The notes under the pieces: model-generated
The model's input: only the letters and a program-made list of their open reading frames with translations
What the model was told of the DNA's origin: nothing
Databases searched by the model: none
Program-made: the position numbers and the translations under genes
NCBI GenBank assembly: GCA_016859345.1
Contig: CM029114.1
Coordinates: forward strand, 16,386,001 to 16,450,000
Reading direction: 5' to 3'
Length of the DNA stretch: 64,000 nucleotides
Source of the DNA: Istiophorus platypterus
Taxonomy: Eukaryota > Chordata > Actinopteri > Istiophoriformes > Istiophoridae
Shown: positions 1 through 11,513 of the stretch, piece after piece
How the letters are laid out: the number at the start of each line of letters is the position of its first letter
Numbering within the stretch: position 1 is the stretch's first letter

Positions 1-90
1 TTACGTTGTATATGTTGCACAGCCTCTCTTGTCCCATCTATCTATGGAAACACAAATCTAAGTTCCTCTGTCCTCCATTTTTCCCTGTAG

Positions 91-403
91 TTTCATAGCA
101 GACAACCAGATGAATCAGGCCATCATGCTTTTTGTGGAGAACCGTGGTGCACACATCATCCGCCGCAACCTCTGCCGCAACTTCCTCCTGCATCTAGTCA
201 GCATGCACGATTTCAACCTGGTGAGCACGGCCACCATCGACCGTGCCATGGCCCGTCTGAGGCAGATCAAGGAAGAGCTGCCGGAAACTGAGGAGGAGCA
301 GCAGGACCAGACTTTCGTATCAGCAGGAGCCTGCAATGGCAACACCATCACCTCCAGTGGGGGAAAGCAGGGCAAGAGAACAAAAAGCGCACTAACGGAC
401 TGA
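91..403 (+). CDS. suz12: SUZ12, Polycomb repressive complex 2 subunit: last coding exon (partial gene)
   Basis: SUZ12 is a core subunit of nuclear PRC2, which methylates histone H3 lysine 27 together with EZH and EED. Only the last exon is in the window. A pyrimidine-rich acceptor ends in AG at 89-90; the exon opens with the last base of a split codon and then reads 103 codons to TGA at 401-403. The segment with LVSMHDFNLVS and the preceding NLCRNF closely match the remembered end of the vertebrate SUZ12 VEFS box, which contacts EZH2. After the VEFS end the tail is acidic (EETEEE-like) and then Ser/Thr/Lys rich, as in the family, but the final residues differ from mammalian SUZ12. Bases 1-90 are the end of the preceding intron. 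Teleosts can have suz12a and suz12b; which one this is cannot be told here. Confidence 0.92.
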
Positions 404-1121
404 TGCAGGCTGAATGGATGGAACAATGATTGTCTATGGGGGGGTTTTGTTGTTGTTTTTTTGTTTTCTTTTTCTTTTTTTTTTTTCTCCCTTCTTCTCC
501 TTCAATGAACATTACCAACCCTTTTGGTGCTTAGTTAGGTGGGAGACCTGGTCAGTGGAGGCTCTGACCTAAAGCAGACCAGTATACAAGGTAAACAAGT
601 TTTTGGAACTTGAAAACTGAACCAAATATGAACAATATAAGTGAATCACCCACAGCTACAGAAACCAGGAATTTGAGGACTGGATGATGTTAGTTGAACC
701 TACTTAATATGCATTTTGTAGGAGCCACTGAAGTATGTGTGTTTGGGTGAGTGAGTGAACAAACAGAATCTTCTGATGTGGCACAACTGCCTTTGGTATG
801 TCCTTGCTATAGACAACTGTATTGAGACTACAGTTAAAACTGTACTGGCAACATTGTCACTCTTGATTATTTGTACACATACACAATAACGTTGTTGAAA
901 ACTTATCATTTTAGCTGATTATTGTAGCACTTGGTGTTTGTATTTAGAAAGCTTACCTTGAAAATGTCTTTTTTTTTTTTTTTTTTTTTTTTAAATCATG
1001 CTGCACCAAATGTTGAATGCAGCTTTTCCACTGTCATCAGTGGTGAAATGTTAGTAGGTTTGATTTCACTGTTGTGAATGACATTTAATTTGAAGGGTTA
1101 TACCGTTAAGAGAACATCACA

Positions 1122-1155
<34 letters not shown>

Positions 1156-2100
1156 ACACTTGGCATCAATGTCTAGAGTATATAAAGCCTGTAAAGCTTG
1201 TGTTAGGACCCCCAGATGGATTTTGGGTTGTGCTGGTAGGTTGCCATGACAATAGTGTTATACTGTAAGCTTGGATCCTGGACAAGCAGAGAATCCAGAT
1301 TTTGGGGTCCAGGCTAAACTCCTACTTCATCACCCCTAAGCCTTTTGGCCTGCATTGATAAAAGCTCAAGGAACGCCAGGGAAATTAACTTTTCTGAACA
1401 TTTTCTTTTTCCTAAGACTTATTGAAACAACCAGCAGCACATCACCCCATGTATGGTGTAAGGTGCACAGCACTGAAGATATAAAAGTCAGCAGTTTTCT
1501 GATGATACAGGCACCTGTAGTTTCTGTTCACATTAAGGTTTGATCATGTCTTTCTTTTTTTTTTTTTTTTTTAACAGCCTCTGATTGACAGAAATGTTAG
1601 TATACATGTGATCACATCCAATTTTTAGCTGTGCCCTTGTCTAGATCCAATAACTAACAGATTGCAGTTCTTCTCACAAAGCAATATGCTGTTTATTGGA
1701 TGGTTGGTTTTCAGGTCCAAATCGGTTGTCTGTTCTGTTAGGTGCAGTTTATGCCAAAGGGGAATATTTTCATCAGTCTTAGTTCTGTGTTGTTTTTAGT
1801 ATATTTTCTTTTGTTCATTCCATAACCAGTTTTTTTAAAAAAGCGGTAATTGTGTTTTGTAGTGTGCACAAAAAATACGATCATCACCATTCATTATTTC
1901 ATCAGATTTCCCTTGTCAACAACCAAATTAACAATTTTTTTTTTTCTCCCTCCACTATTCTTAGAGGGTTTCTGTATTCATCTAGAAAAAGGGAGACATA
2001 TTCACCATTATTGTCAAAACACCCTGTTAAAAATTGTGAACTGTACACTCTGGCTAAGGGGATTTTTATATTTAAAGAAATAAAATACATTTGACCTTTA
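404..2100 (+). other. suz12: suz12 3' untranslated region with poly(A) signal
   Basis: About 1.7 kb without credible coding sequence follows the suz12 stop codon. It starts with a G-run and a long T-rich stretch (about 425-490). It contains a run of 24 T (969-992), a run of 28 A (1125-1152) and another T-run (about 1556-1572). A canonical AATAAA lies at 2079-2084, and the sequence just after it is a plausible cleavage region. The 3' end is inferred from this signal alone; a shorter UTR is possible. Confidence 0.6.
969..1152 (+). repeat. Paired homopolymers: T24 and A28 separated by 132 bases
   Basis: A run of 24 T (969-992) is followed 132 bases later by a run of 28 A (1125-1152). In the suz12 transcript these would be U24 and A28 and could pair over up to 24 base pairs. 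The intervening sequence is ordinary mixed sequence with no further strong pairing that I could see. Confidence 0.85.
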
Positions 2101-3195
2101 TTTATGGTCGATTTTGGACATTGGCCATCATTACACTCTCTCTCTGTCGTGGTCTCTGCCTCATGATTCCAGTCATATTATAACCCAATCTGAATAATAC
2201 TTCTCCCTCCAAGCTAAAATCTCTAGTTTTAAATGATATAAACCATTCATGCAACGAAAGGTAATCTCACAAGCCAAATGAAACCTTTTTTCAGTAAAAG
2301 AAATGTCTTGAAGGTTAAAGATTGAAGAAATATCCAGATGCTTGTTATGCTACAGGTCTCTTTGGTTGGCAAAGTCAAGACCAGCAAAACCGTTATGTTT
2401 TATCAAACTACTTCAGATTTTCTGTGTAATTAAGCTAGTATGACAAAGTAGTATGATTCCATCATAGAAGTGCTGTGAGGTTTTCAACCTACAATTATTT
2501 TCACTTTCAATCCATTTGACAATTCTTTCCTTTAACAGCTGATTGATCGGTGTATGAAATGTCTGAAAATATTGAAAAAGTTCTATTATTTTTCCTTGTA
2601 GCCCAACTGAACATATTCAATGGTCATTTTTGGGGGGTAATTTTTGGAAAGAAAAAAAAAATCTGTTTACTGTCATAAAAAATAACAGCACAGTAGCAAA
2701 TATTCACAAACCCATTTACAAAGTTATCAAGAGAAAAATCATCAAATCCTGACAGTGGAGGAGCTGGTACGAAACTTAAACAATGAATCAATTATCAAGA
2801 TTGTTTTAAATTGATTTTCTAATCGATCGATCAGCTAATCACATCAGTTTTGCGGTACTGATTGTTTTCTTGTGTCCCTGGAGAAACCAGTTTATTTCGG
2901 ATGCTAAACTGAACGAGGGGTGATCTGTGTTGTTCGCCTGTGCATAGACGATCTTTGGCTCCACCGAAACCTCGCCGCGCACATTATTGACGTCATTCCT
3001 CATCGTCTGTGTTGTTTTTGGTGTGAAGGTAAATGCTCCAAGTTTTTGTTTTGTTTTTTTTATTTATTCGTAGCGTTCGCCTTTTTATACTTAAATGAAT
3101 ATGACGAAAATATATCGTTCGCTATCTCGGTTCGTGTAAAAGAAAACTGAAAGTCGGTTTAGCTTGGCTTAGTTAGAGTTAAGGTCGCACACAAA
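2101..3195. other. Intergenic interval and atad5 5' flank
   Basis: AT-rich sequence lies between the suz12 poly(A) signal and atad5. No coding sequence or RNA gene was recognised. From about 2915 to 3240 the GC and CpG content rises (for example around 2960-3000), and this is the likely promoter or 5' UTR region of atad5. No clear TATA box was seen, and the transcription start cannot be fixed from sequence. Confidence 0.5.
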
Positions 3196-3215
3196 TTGAC
3201 GCTCCGACTCTTATC

Positions 3216-3401
3216 ATGCGTGGCAACCAAGCGCCAAAGTCAAACATCCTCCGGACCGTGTCTGAACCTGGGAAACTTTACGATGCGAAACAAGCTCACA
3301 CGGAGCAAAAAGCGCAAGGAGGCGGCGTGTCGAAGAAAAGAGCAGGCGCAGACCGCCGAGGTGATGAGGTCGGTGCCCTCGGCGTCGAGCTGCTCCAGTG
3401 A
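3216..3401 (+). promoter_or_regulatory. Upstream ORF overlapping the atad5 start codon
   Basis: An ATG at 3216 opens a 61-codon frame that runs past the presumed atad5 start (3283) in another frame and ends at 3401. If the transcript begins upstream of 3216, scanning ribosomes would meet this ATG first and reduce atad5 translation. Alternatively the transcript starts between 3216 and 3283, and the ORF is then irrelevant. It resembles no known protein. Confidence 0.3.
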
Positions 3402-6400
3402 TAAAACGTCAACACTGGACGGTTCAGCCTCGCTGGCTGCAAGAGACAAAAATGGCCCCGACGCTTCCGCAGCGGGCACCTCCGACACAGGAGCCCAGCC
3501 ACCGCAGGAGCAACGCGGAAAGGTTAAGATCGCGCCCATTTTCTTACGTACACCGCGGCGGAGCGAGTGCAGGGGGAGCGGGGATGGAGAGCTGGGTCGG
3601 CCCGTCGAGACCCCGCAAAAGCCAGGGCTTCCCCCTCAGAGTCAGCGTCGGGTGTCAACGTCCGCGGCGTCTCGCCTGACCGAGACAGAGGGCTTTGTTC
3701 CGTCTGCTCGGAGGGGACAGCTGTCGCCCTCATCTCTGCACAGCTGTCTGGAGGAAATCAAAACATCTAATCCAGCATTTCCAGTGGAAACGCTGTTCAG
3801 CACTTTGAGGAAGAAGGCAAGCGAAGGGGTGCGGGATTTTGGGTCTTCAGGTGAGATGGAGGGGCAGCCTGTCAACAGCGTGGCTGTCCGTCCGTTGCAT
3901 TCACTCAAAACGCACCTATCCAAAACAGAAAACTCCCTCTGTACAAGCTCCCCACAGAAACACTTAAAAGAGAAGAGGAAACGAGGGGATGAAAGCTCTG
4001 AGCCGGGGGCCAAGCGTCTGAGGTTTGGTCTCACCGCGGAGGGTGCCGGTGGTGTGGATCGGCGTCACCTGGCACCACAGGGTGTCCGGGAAAGTATTGC
4101 TGCTCCTGTGCAAAAGCAGCCCAGTGGCAGCAAGCTGAGTCGCACCCACAGACTGAGGCAGCAAAGTGTGAGCCAAGCGGGCGTGGTGAACAGCTGTGAG
4201 CCCGACTCAGGATCTGACAGCCCCCCACCCACATCCCATGATATTCTCCACAGAGGTGAACCCTCTCATGCACTGATGCATTCGTATTCCTAGGGCATGT
4301 TTTGTTTTTTTGCTAATTTAATTACGGGAATTGAACTTCCTTTCCTTCTGCCTAGATTGCAGGTTCGAGGATATTCTCTGGACGGACAAGTACAGCCCTC
4401 AACATTCAAGTGAAGTCATAGGCAACTCTGTCTCAATGAATAAACTGCACGGGTGAGTTTTGTTTATTAGCTTCTTGCACTTTTAACTGATATATTGGCC
4501 TTGAAATTGGTGTAAGCACATCCTGTTTTTTAAATCTTTGTCTGGGATTCAGTTGGTTGAAGCAATGGAAAATAAGAACGGATTGTGACTGGAGAAAAAC
4601 GGAGGAAAGGAAAGATGAAGATAACAGCAATGGTATGCACTGGCATTTGTCACACATTACTTTTGCCCTTCTATCTCCACTCAGGGTCAGACTTTTAATG
4701 AGGCCTCTGATGAGCCATGATCAAATATTTGCCTCAGGCCAACTTATTTTGGTGTATTCACATCAGTAGTTTCATTTTAATGGCCGGGGATTTCCAAGTG
4801 TGGGATTTTTTTGGCTGGAAAAGTAACGACTTTCCTTCTGCACAGACTTGTGGGACTGTGGAGACTTCCAAGGTGAGGCTGGCGCAGAAGACAACAGAGA
4901 GGATCCACTGTGTAACACCATTCTGATAACAGGACCTACGGGTGTGGGGAAGACTGCCTCAGTGTATGCCTGCGCTCAGGAGCTTGGCTTCAAGGTTTGA
5001 ATTAATGAAAAGATCCAATATATTTCAATGCATGCTGCCAAAGGGTGTTAATTGCATCATTATTTATATCTTTTAAATTTGACCATGCCATAAAAAGTCA
5101 TCATTTCAGACAAACACTGATTGTCGGTAGGTTGAAAAGTCTCAGTGATAACCGGTTTGTTTTCGACTATACAAACAAAAAGACAAACTATTGTCACTCT
5201 AGATCTGAGGTGTCAGATTTTAACCATAAATTTACATGACAAAACACGTATATAACCCTAGCCTACAATAATGAAAGAACAATAATGAGAACAGGTTTTC
5301 TGTTCTAGACAAAATTGTGACACACAAAAGGGCAGCTTACTTAATGTAAAGTTCCACCTCTGCTCATTCTCTTTGGGCTCAAATGAAATTATGCCTCTTG
5401 TCACTGTTACCTGACTCAGAGAAAATCAAGATAAGTCACAAAAATCAACAATTGTGACAATGGTTGTTCTAAAGGAAATCAAGTCAACAGGGCACATTTT
5501 AAAAAATGTGATCAAAACTCATGTGATCAAATCACATGAGTTTCACCAGGTTCTAGACTTCTCTCATGATAAGTAATCATCTGGATGTCATACTTAAATA
5601 AGAGGAATCAAAATTAAATTTTTCCTTTCCCTTTCAATCTAAGGTGTTTGAGGTGAACAGCTCCTCACAGCGCAGCGGCCGCCAAGTTCTGTCCCAGCTG
5701 AAAGAGGCTACCCAGTCCCACCTAGTGGAAACGTCGGGCAAGGACCCCCTGAAACCAGCTTACTTCAGCAACTACAACACCAGCAGCTGCACTCCTAAAG
5801 CGGAGGCTTTACCTGGTAGGAGATGACTGATAAAAGACAGGGGCTTCATTTAAATTTGAATAATAATACAAAATCTCTTACTTACTTACTGGATTACTTT
5901 AAACAAGTCTGCAATGATTGTGTTGTGAAAAAGTTAAAAACCTTATTGTGTCAAGTTCACGTAGAGTCAAAATATATATCTTTAGACAGTAATGGAGGCC
6001 CAAATGATATATTAACCTTTTTTATAGGCATTTATATTTTTCTTTTAACAGGAAAAACAGTGCCTCTTAAAAATGTCATCTCTACCTCGAAAAAGAGGGC
6101 AGCAAAGAAATTTGGCCGCTCTACTCGCAAAGGAAAAGCTTATCCAGCCACAGTCACTTTGGCCAGCTACTTTAAGATGAAGGCCAAAGCAGATCACTTA
6201 CACTTTTGTGGCCAGTTGCCATATGAGAAAGCAGACAGCAAGATATTGGATAACTCATCACCAGGCTGTGATCACACAGTGCCACAGAGCAAAAAGAAAA
6301 CCACATCACTCATTCTTTTTGAAGAGGTAAAACATTTGGAAAACCCGACACTGCGAGACCTATAATTTAATGGATATGAGAATGCACACAAACCATGTTT

Positions 6401-9245
6401 GGTCTGAGCTGATTGGTTTGCAACCTTCTGATCTCACAGGTTGATGTCATATTTGATGACGATGTCGGTTTCCTCACAGCCATCAAGACTTTCATGACAA
6501 CCACTAAAAGACCAGTAATTCTGACCACCAATGGTAAACGCATGTACAGTGTAATTTTTTAATAGAACAGATTTGGAGACAACATGTGATGCAAAATAAA
6601 CGTCGTCTTCAGATCCCTTGTTCAGAGAGAGATTCAATGGCAACTTGGAGGAAATCATTTTCAAAACCCCACCAGCGGTAAGTCAAACTTTTATTTCTGC
6701 ATTCTTGTACAACTACAGTGTGAAATCATGAGTGCTTCCAGAAGTAGTTCCACAATCAAAAACAAAATCCTCTGCTTGCTACTCAGTGTAATATAACAGA
6801 CTCCCCTCACATGCAGAATGTTTAGAGCAAATATGAGAAAAAGGACCCCAAATTGTCGTGAACTTACTCCACCTTTTCCAAGGTGAATGTCTGTAGCTAC
6901 CTGCAGCTGGTGTGTTTGGCTGAGAATGTGCGACTAGAGTTGGATGATGTTCGAAGCCTCCTCATACTCACCGGTGCTGACGTCAGACGCTGCCTGATGC
7001 AGCTGCAGCTCTGGGTGGACAGCAGCAGACGACAGGCATGTCAGAATGGAGTCTTGCCTAAGGACCCGACTTACATACAGTGTAAGTTACTTGAAATCAA
7101 TCACAACCAGCCTCCCTTATAATGACAGGCGTTGTCACAAAAAACTTTAAATACCAGTAAATGTATGCAGGAATTTTCTCCATTTACCAATCTAGACTCA
7201 TATGCTGCTGAAGACAATTTAGACCGCAGTTTTCCTCCATGTGACACAGGCTGCACTGCCAGCATGCTTGGTCTCCCCACTTTGAACCAAAACCAACTGT
7301 TGAACCTTCTAAATGCAAGTATTCATTTCTCTACATTAACTTCATAAGCTTTTCTCCAAAGAAAAATGCACTATGCCAATAATTAGTCTTTGTTTCCTCA
7401 GTGTCAGCACTGGTCTGAAAAGGACTTGAACAAACTACTGAGGCTTCTAGCTGAGAGCTGGAGAGGGGGTGTGCCTCTTCTCTACACCAACCTGGATCTC
7501 CTTCTATCAATCTTTGCCAAGGTACCTTCATTCAACAATCTCGATAAAGTGACTTCTGGGTTGCAGAATGAGCAGGCACCCACTGATACTGATCCTCACT
7601 TTGAGCAACTCAGTCAAAATTTCAGTCCAAAGGTGTCAGTGAGCAGCAGCAAATGTGTTAGGAATATCTCCAGGCTCAGTAGAAGGAAATACTTCGCAAC
7701 GGTATTAAACACAACGTCATCTTCTACCTGGACACACAAACCTCAAAGAACCTCATTATCACTAAAGGGCACTCATTTAAGACTCCCAGGCTCAAGAGAC
7801 AAGGCTGAACAAATATCAACCGACTGTTTAGATGCCCTAGCTGACTTCTTCGACCTCATGTCGTACCTGGATGTCACACTGCCAGCTATATCACCACTTG
7901 TTTCAGGCTCATGCAGACCTGAGGTGTTTGTCTGGACAGGAGCAGAGATAAAAGACAGCTTGTTGGATGAGAGGAGCGAGGAGGAGGAGTGCGGGAGCTG
8001 GAGCCAGGAGAGGCTATTGGATATTCAGGCTGCTTCTGAAGGCTTGGGGTGTCACAGATGCTTGTGGCGAGTGCGTGAGGCATGGGCTGAAGCCCAAAAA
8101 TACAAACAGGAGGTGGAAGACAAAAAGTGGAAGACGCTGGTGGATAGACTGACGTTCCTGGCCTCTTCCAACGCAAAGAGCCTCAGATTTTATTTTCAAC
8201 GTCCATGTGAACCAAGGTGAGTCTTTTCCCCATCTCACCTCCCGAATACTGATTCAAATTGTTTACTGTCCACCAATGCAATTTGTAAGATGACCAATAT
8301 GGGTTTTGTGACCCATGTACACATAAACTGTCCTTAAATAATCTTTCTTCAGTCATTTGAATGTCAAAATTTTAGTTGATTTTCAGGGGATGAGGCCTGT
8401 GATGTATTTCGATGCTATGTTTTAATAAATTAGCATTTTCCATCAATTGCATTCATTTTCAAAAAAAAAAACTGATTTTACCTTATTTTTCTGGAATCTG
8501 GATGGGCCAAAACAAAAATGTCTGTTTTTCCACCATGCGGCTCTCCCTCCAGTGTGTCCCAAAGGAGGTACAAGCTGAACAGGACAGTGCTCAGCAGTAA
8601 ATCCTTCAGCCTGCTGGGGAACAGACAGGCTGTCATTGTCGACTACATGCCGGTCCTCCGCTCCATCTGTCACTTTCATAGAGCACAACAACAGAAAGAG
8701 GAGCCAGTCAGGTGAGCTGGATGCAACAAAGTTTGAATTCATTTCTGTTTCAGGACGTGTACAGTACAAATAGTTAATATTTTACACTTAACCAGGCTAT
8801 TACAAATAAATAAAATACAGTTTGATTTCCATTGTAAAGAAGCCTGTAACATCAGAGGAGTTAGTGTGACATTGGAAGGTGGTGGTTGTATCATAGGCTC
8901 TAGTGCTTCCTTGCATAATTACCATTATTACATTTTTTTAAGCTCTAAGCCATCTACTGTTATCAGTTAGGTGTTCCATTTGAATCACTGCTGGATTAGT
9001 GTTTGTTACAAGATTTGTTCAGCAATTTCATTTTTTAATCTGATGATATACATCCAAGAAATTATTTTATTTTGAAGCCAAGATTCAATTATTTATCCCC
9101 CTGCAATAGGTGCCTTAACTACCTCAGCAACATAGACCTGGGCCTGTCAAAGTCAACTATTCAACTCCTGACAGAAGATTTCTCAGAGAAAAATCTGGAA
9201 AGACCTCCTCACCTTCCTCCTGTCAGTATTCATTTTACTGAATAA
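3283..9245 (+). CDS. atad5: ATAD5 (Elg1), large subunit of the PCNA-unloading RFC-like complex
   Basis: ATAD5 replaces RFC1 in an RFC-like clamp unloader that removes PCNA from nuclear DNA and recruits USP1-UAF1. Thirteen exons splice in frame: 3283-4255, 4356-4452, 4553-4632, 4846-4994, 5644-5815, 6052-6326, 6440-6533, 6613-6677, 6883-7081, 7196-7314, 7402-8216, 8553-8711, 9110-9245 (TAA). Total 3333 bases, 1110 codons. Seen: family motif KVKIAPIFL (about residue 80), an EEIKTSNPAF block (about 160-170), LWTDKYSP just before the AAA module, Walker A GPTGVGKT (about 413-420), the VNSSSQRSGRQ segment, Walker B-like ILFEEVDVIFDDD (about 578-590), sensor-like KRPVILTT, and the C-terminal GNRQAVIVDYMP region. 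The region ahead of the AAA module is about 350 residues, against more than 1000 in human (1844 aa). The chosen start is the first in-frame ATG. The intron after exon 10 uses a GC donor. The a/b paralogue is unresolved. Confidence 0.95.
5493..5543. repeat. Two adjacent perfect hairpins in atad5 intron 5' of exon 5
   Basis: The first hairpin is an 8-bp stem, 5493-5500 with 5503-5510. Immediately after it, a 13-bp perfect stem pairs 5515-5527 with 5531-5543 around a 3-base loop. Both lie in the 649-base intron between exons 4 and 5, about 100 bases before the exon 5 acceptor. No transposon ends or coding content were recognised. Confidence 0.8.
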
Positions 9246-9804
9246 GGTTTATCAAAGGAAATTTTACAGACTTGAGATGTGTGATTGTGTTTTAATTACA
9301 TGTAAGTGCAACCGTGAAAAGTAAATAAAAAAATGTTTGTACATTGGCTTGACCTTGTAAAATTCCTTTGGGTGTCTCCCTATTTAAAGGAATGCAAAGC
9401 AATGTGACTTCACATTCAGGCATGTGTTGCTGATGAGAAACATAATGCAGCTTTTTTAAAATTGTAAAAGATTATTGCATAAAGTCTAACACAAACCAAC
9501 TTGAATGAAAAAAACCCTCAGACAGCAGAAGATGGAAGAGAGCAGTTACTTTACACAAGAATCCAAATTGAACACAATCAATAGCAGAATGTAACAAAAC
9601 ACTGTAGCAACTGTCATGCTAAGCATCCTGAAAATAAAGATTACTAGAGTTTTATGCAACCGTAAGAATATTCAGTACTTTAAATATGCCATAAACCACC
9701 ACCATATCTTTTCAGAGATTCAAAAGGGTTCAGAATGCCACTTATGAGGTTTGTTTTACTGGATGCGGTGTGCGGTTAGGGCATGAGATCAGTCTAAGTG
9801 GCGG
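9246..9804. other. Convergent 3' regions of atad5 and tefm
   Basis: No coding sequence lies between the two stop codons. On the + strand, AATAAA at 9324-9329 could end atad5. On the - strand, the nearest usable-looking signal is an ATTAAA at 9296-9291, about 510 bases beyond the tefm stop. If that one is used, the two 3' UTRs overlap tail to tail. The rest is AT-rich sequence with nothing recognised. Confidence 0.45.
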
Positions 9805-11513
9805 CTAACTGGAAGATTCACAAAGCAGCTCGTAGAAAGCTACAGCCTGAAGGAGCGCGTCGCAGAGTTCCTCTCCTCCTTCTCTTCTGTTCCCCATTTG
9901 GAAGGAGTTCCTGTACTTCACCAGCAGCTCTTGGGGAAAGTTTATCCGGGGAAGCTTTTGTGTCACCGACTCAGTCATCAGCTGTCGCACTGTCTGTGCC
10001 CCGCTGGTTCGACACTCGCCTACCATTAGTCCAAAATGTCGTCCAACAGCGGTGCGCATCATGTTCAAAACTCTGCAAAGGAAGCAAGAAGTTGAGGAGG
10101 GAATTTGTGCATGAAATCACGACATGTACGTTCAGGGTTTAAAATGCACACTTAAAGAGACAGCAGCTATATAAAGTGACAAAGTCAAGTCAAGCATGTT
10201 TAATATTAAATGTTATGAATATGTTTTGTATTATTGTCTTATTTTGTATGTATTTGTATGTATTTTGTATTATTTTGGTGCATTTTGAAGTTGAGAATGG
10301 TCATTATTGACATGAAATCCCTTTATCCCCACCTGGGAGGAATATTAGACTCTGGTGCCAAGTTTTTGGGCTCCAGTAGGGCAAACAGCATTGCTTCCAC
10401 TGTCCTCATGTGAGCCATGACAGGGAACAGAGCAGTATTCTGGACTGAGATTGAGGATTTCTCAATAATGTAGAAGTCAGCAGAAGGTAGGAGTGACACG
10501 ACTGCAGAAACCTGTTGGCCAAAAAGAAAAAATACAAATGTGCATATGGATATTTGTTTAGATTCTCTACAGTTTGTTCCAAACATTAGTAAGCTTCATT
10601 CAACTAGTCACGTTGTAAAATTTCAGTAATAACATTGCCACTACATACTCACATCATTTAAGTAAGCAGAGGCCATGTATGTTCCCCTCAAGAAATTAGG
10701 ACATTCCAGCTGTTGCCAATCCAGTAGAGCCATCCCACGGTCAACATGGGCCCAGGCAATTTTATTAGTCCCACATACTAGTGACACTATGGAATTGGCT
10801 TCCTATGTAAACAAACACAGAATCATCATGAGTGGTCGTAGTGAATTTTCCTGCTTTCTCTATTTAAATTTCACATTTTTTTTTTTGACAAGCGAAATGA
10901 GATGAACACTCAAACTATCATAAACATCAGAGGTCAGAGATGAGAGTCATCTTCTTACACAACAGGAAAACAGACTTTCTTGCCCTGCATCACACAGAGA
11001 CTTAAACTCTGTGGGCGACCCGGTCTAATCTGCGTTTTACCGCCTGGCTGAAAATGACCGTACAGTTCTCTCATAAGAGCAGCACCTCACCTCCAACCAG
11101 GACCGGTCAACCTCTGGCCTGATAAACTTGGCCAGCGTTATCCTGACTTTCCTCTCCTTCTTAACCGGGTTAAGGATGGAGTTGAAGACTATGACAGCAC
11201 TTTTGTGCTTGAGCCGCGGTACCTTCACCACACTTTCCAGAGTTTTAAAGGGTCCGTTTTTAGTCCTGTACTCCACAATGTTGAGCGACTTGCGGCCTCT
11301 GAGGAGCTTGACGGCGGCCAGCTCCGACGGCGAGGCGTTATTGAGCAGCTGGAGGATGGTGTCTCGTTGCTCGGAGGTGTAGCAGGCGTCCAGAGGTCGG
11401 CTGGTGTCCTCCTTGCAGGGCTCGGAGGTGGAGGACAGGGCGGCGTTCAGGGTCTCAAAGCCGGCGACGGGGACCTGGCTTCTCCAGCAGCATGTGCACT
11501 GGAGATACCGCAT
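9805..11513 (-). CDS. tefm: TEFM, mitochondrial transcription elongation factor
   Basis: TEFM acts in the mitochondrial matrix, where it binds mitochondrial RNA polymerase (POLRMT) and makes it processive. Four minus-strand exons splice in frame: 11513-11091, 10802-10653, 10511-10333, 10072-9805 (TAG). Total 1020 bases, 339 codons (human 360). Seen: an N-terminal helix-hairpin-helix region with LAAVKLLRGRKS and GPFKTLESV; then the Holliday-junction-resolvase/RNase H-like fold with KIAWAHVDR, LLDWQQ, LPSADFYIIEK and a C-terminal AVGRHFGLM...RTSG...LLQAVAFYEL block, all matching remembered vertebrate TEFM. The start is uncertain. The frame stays open upstream of the ATG at 11513 to a strong acceptor-like tract ending at 11579 (complement), so a short upstream exon may supply the real start and a longer targeting peptide. 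It is convergent with atad5. Confidence 0.93.

Noticed and set aside
3240..4273. Several minus-strand open frames of 70-130 codons
   Set aside because: They are shadows of GC-rich atad5 exon 1, which has clear family motifs on the plus strand.
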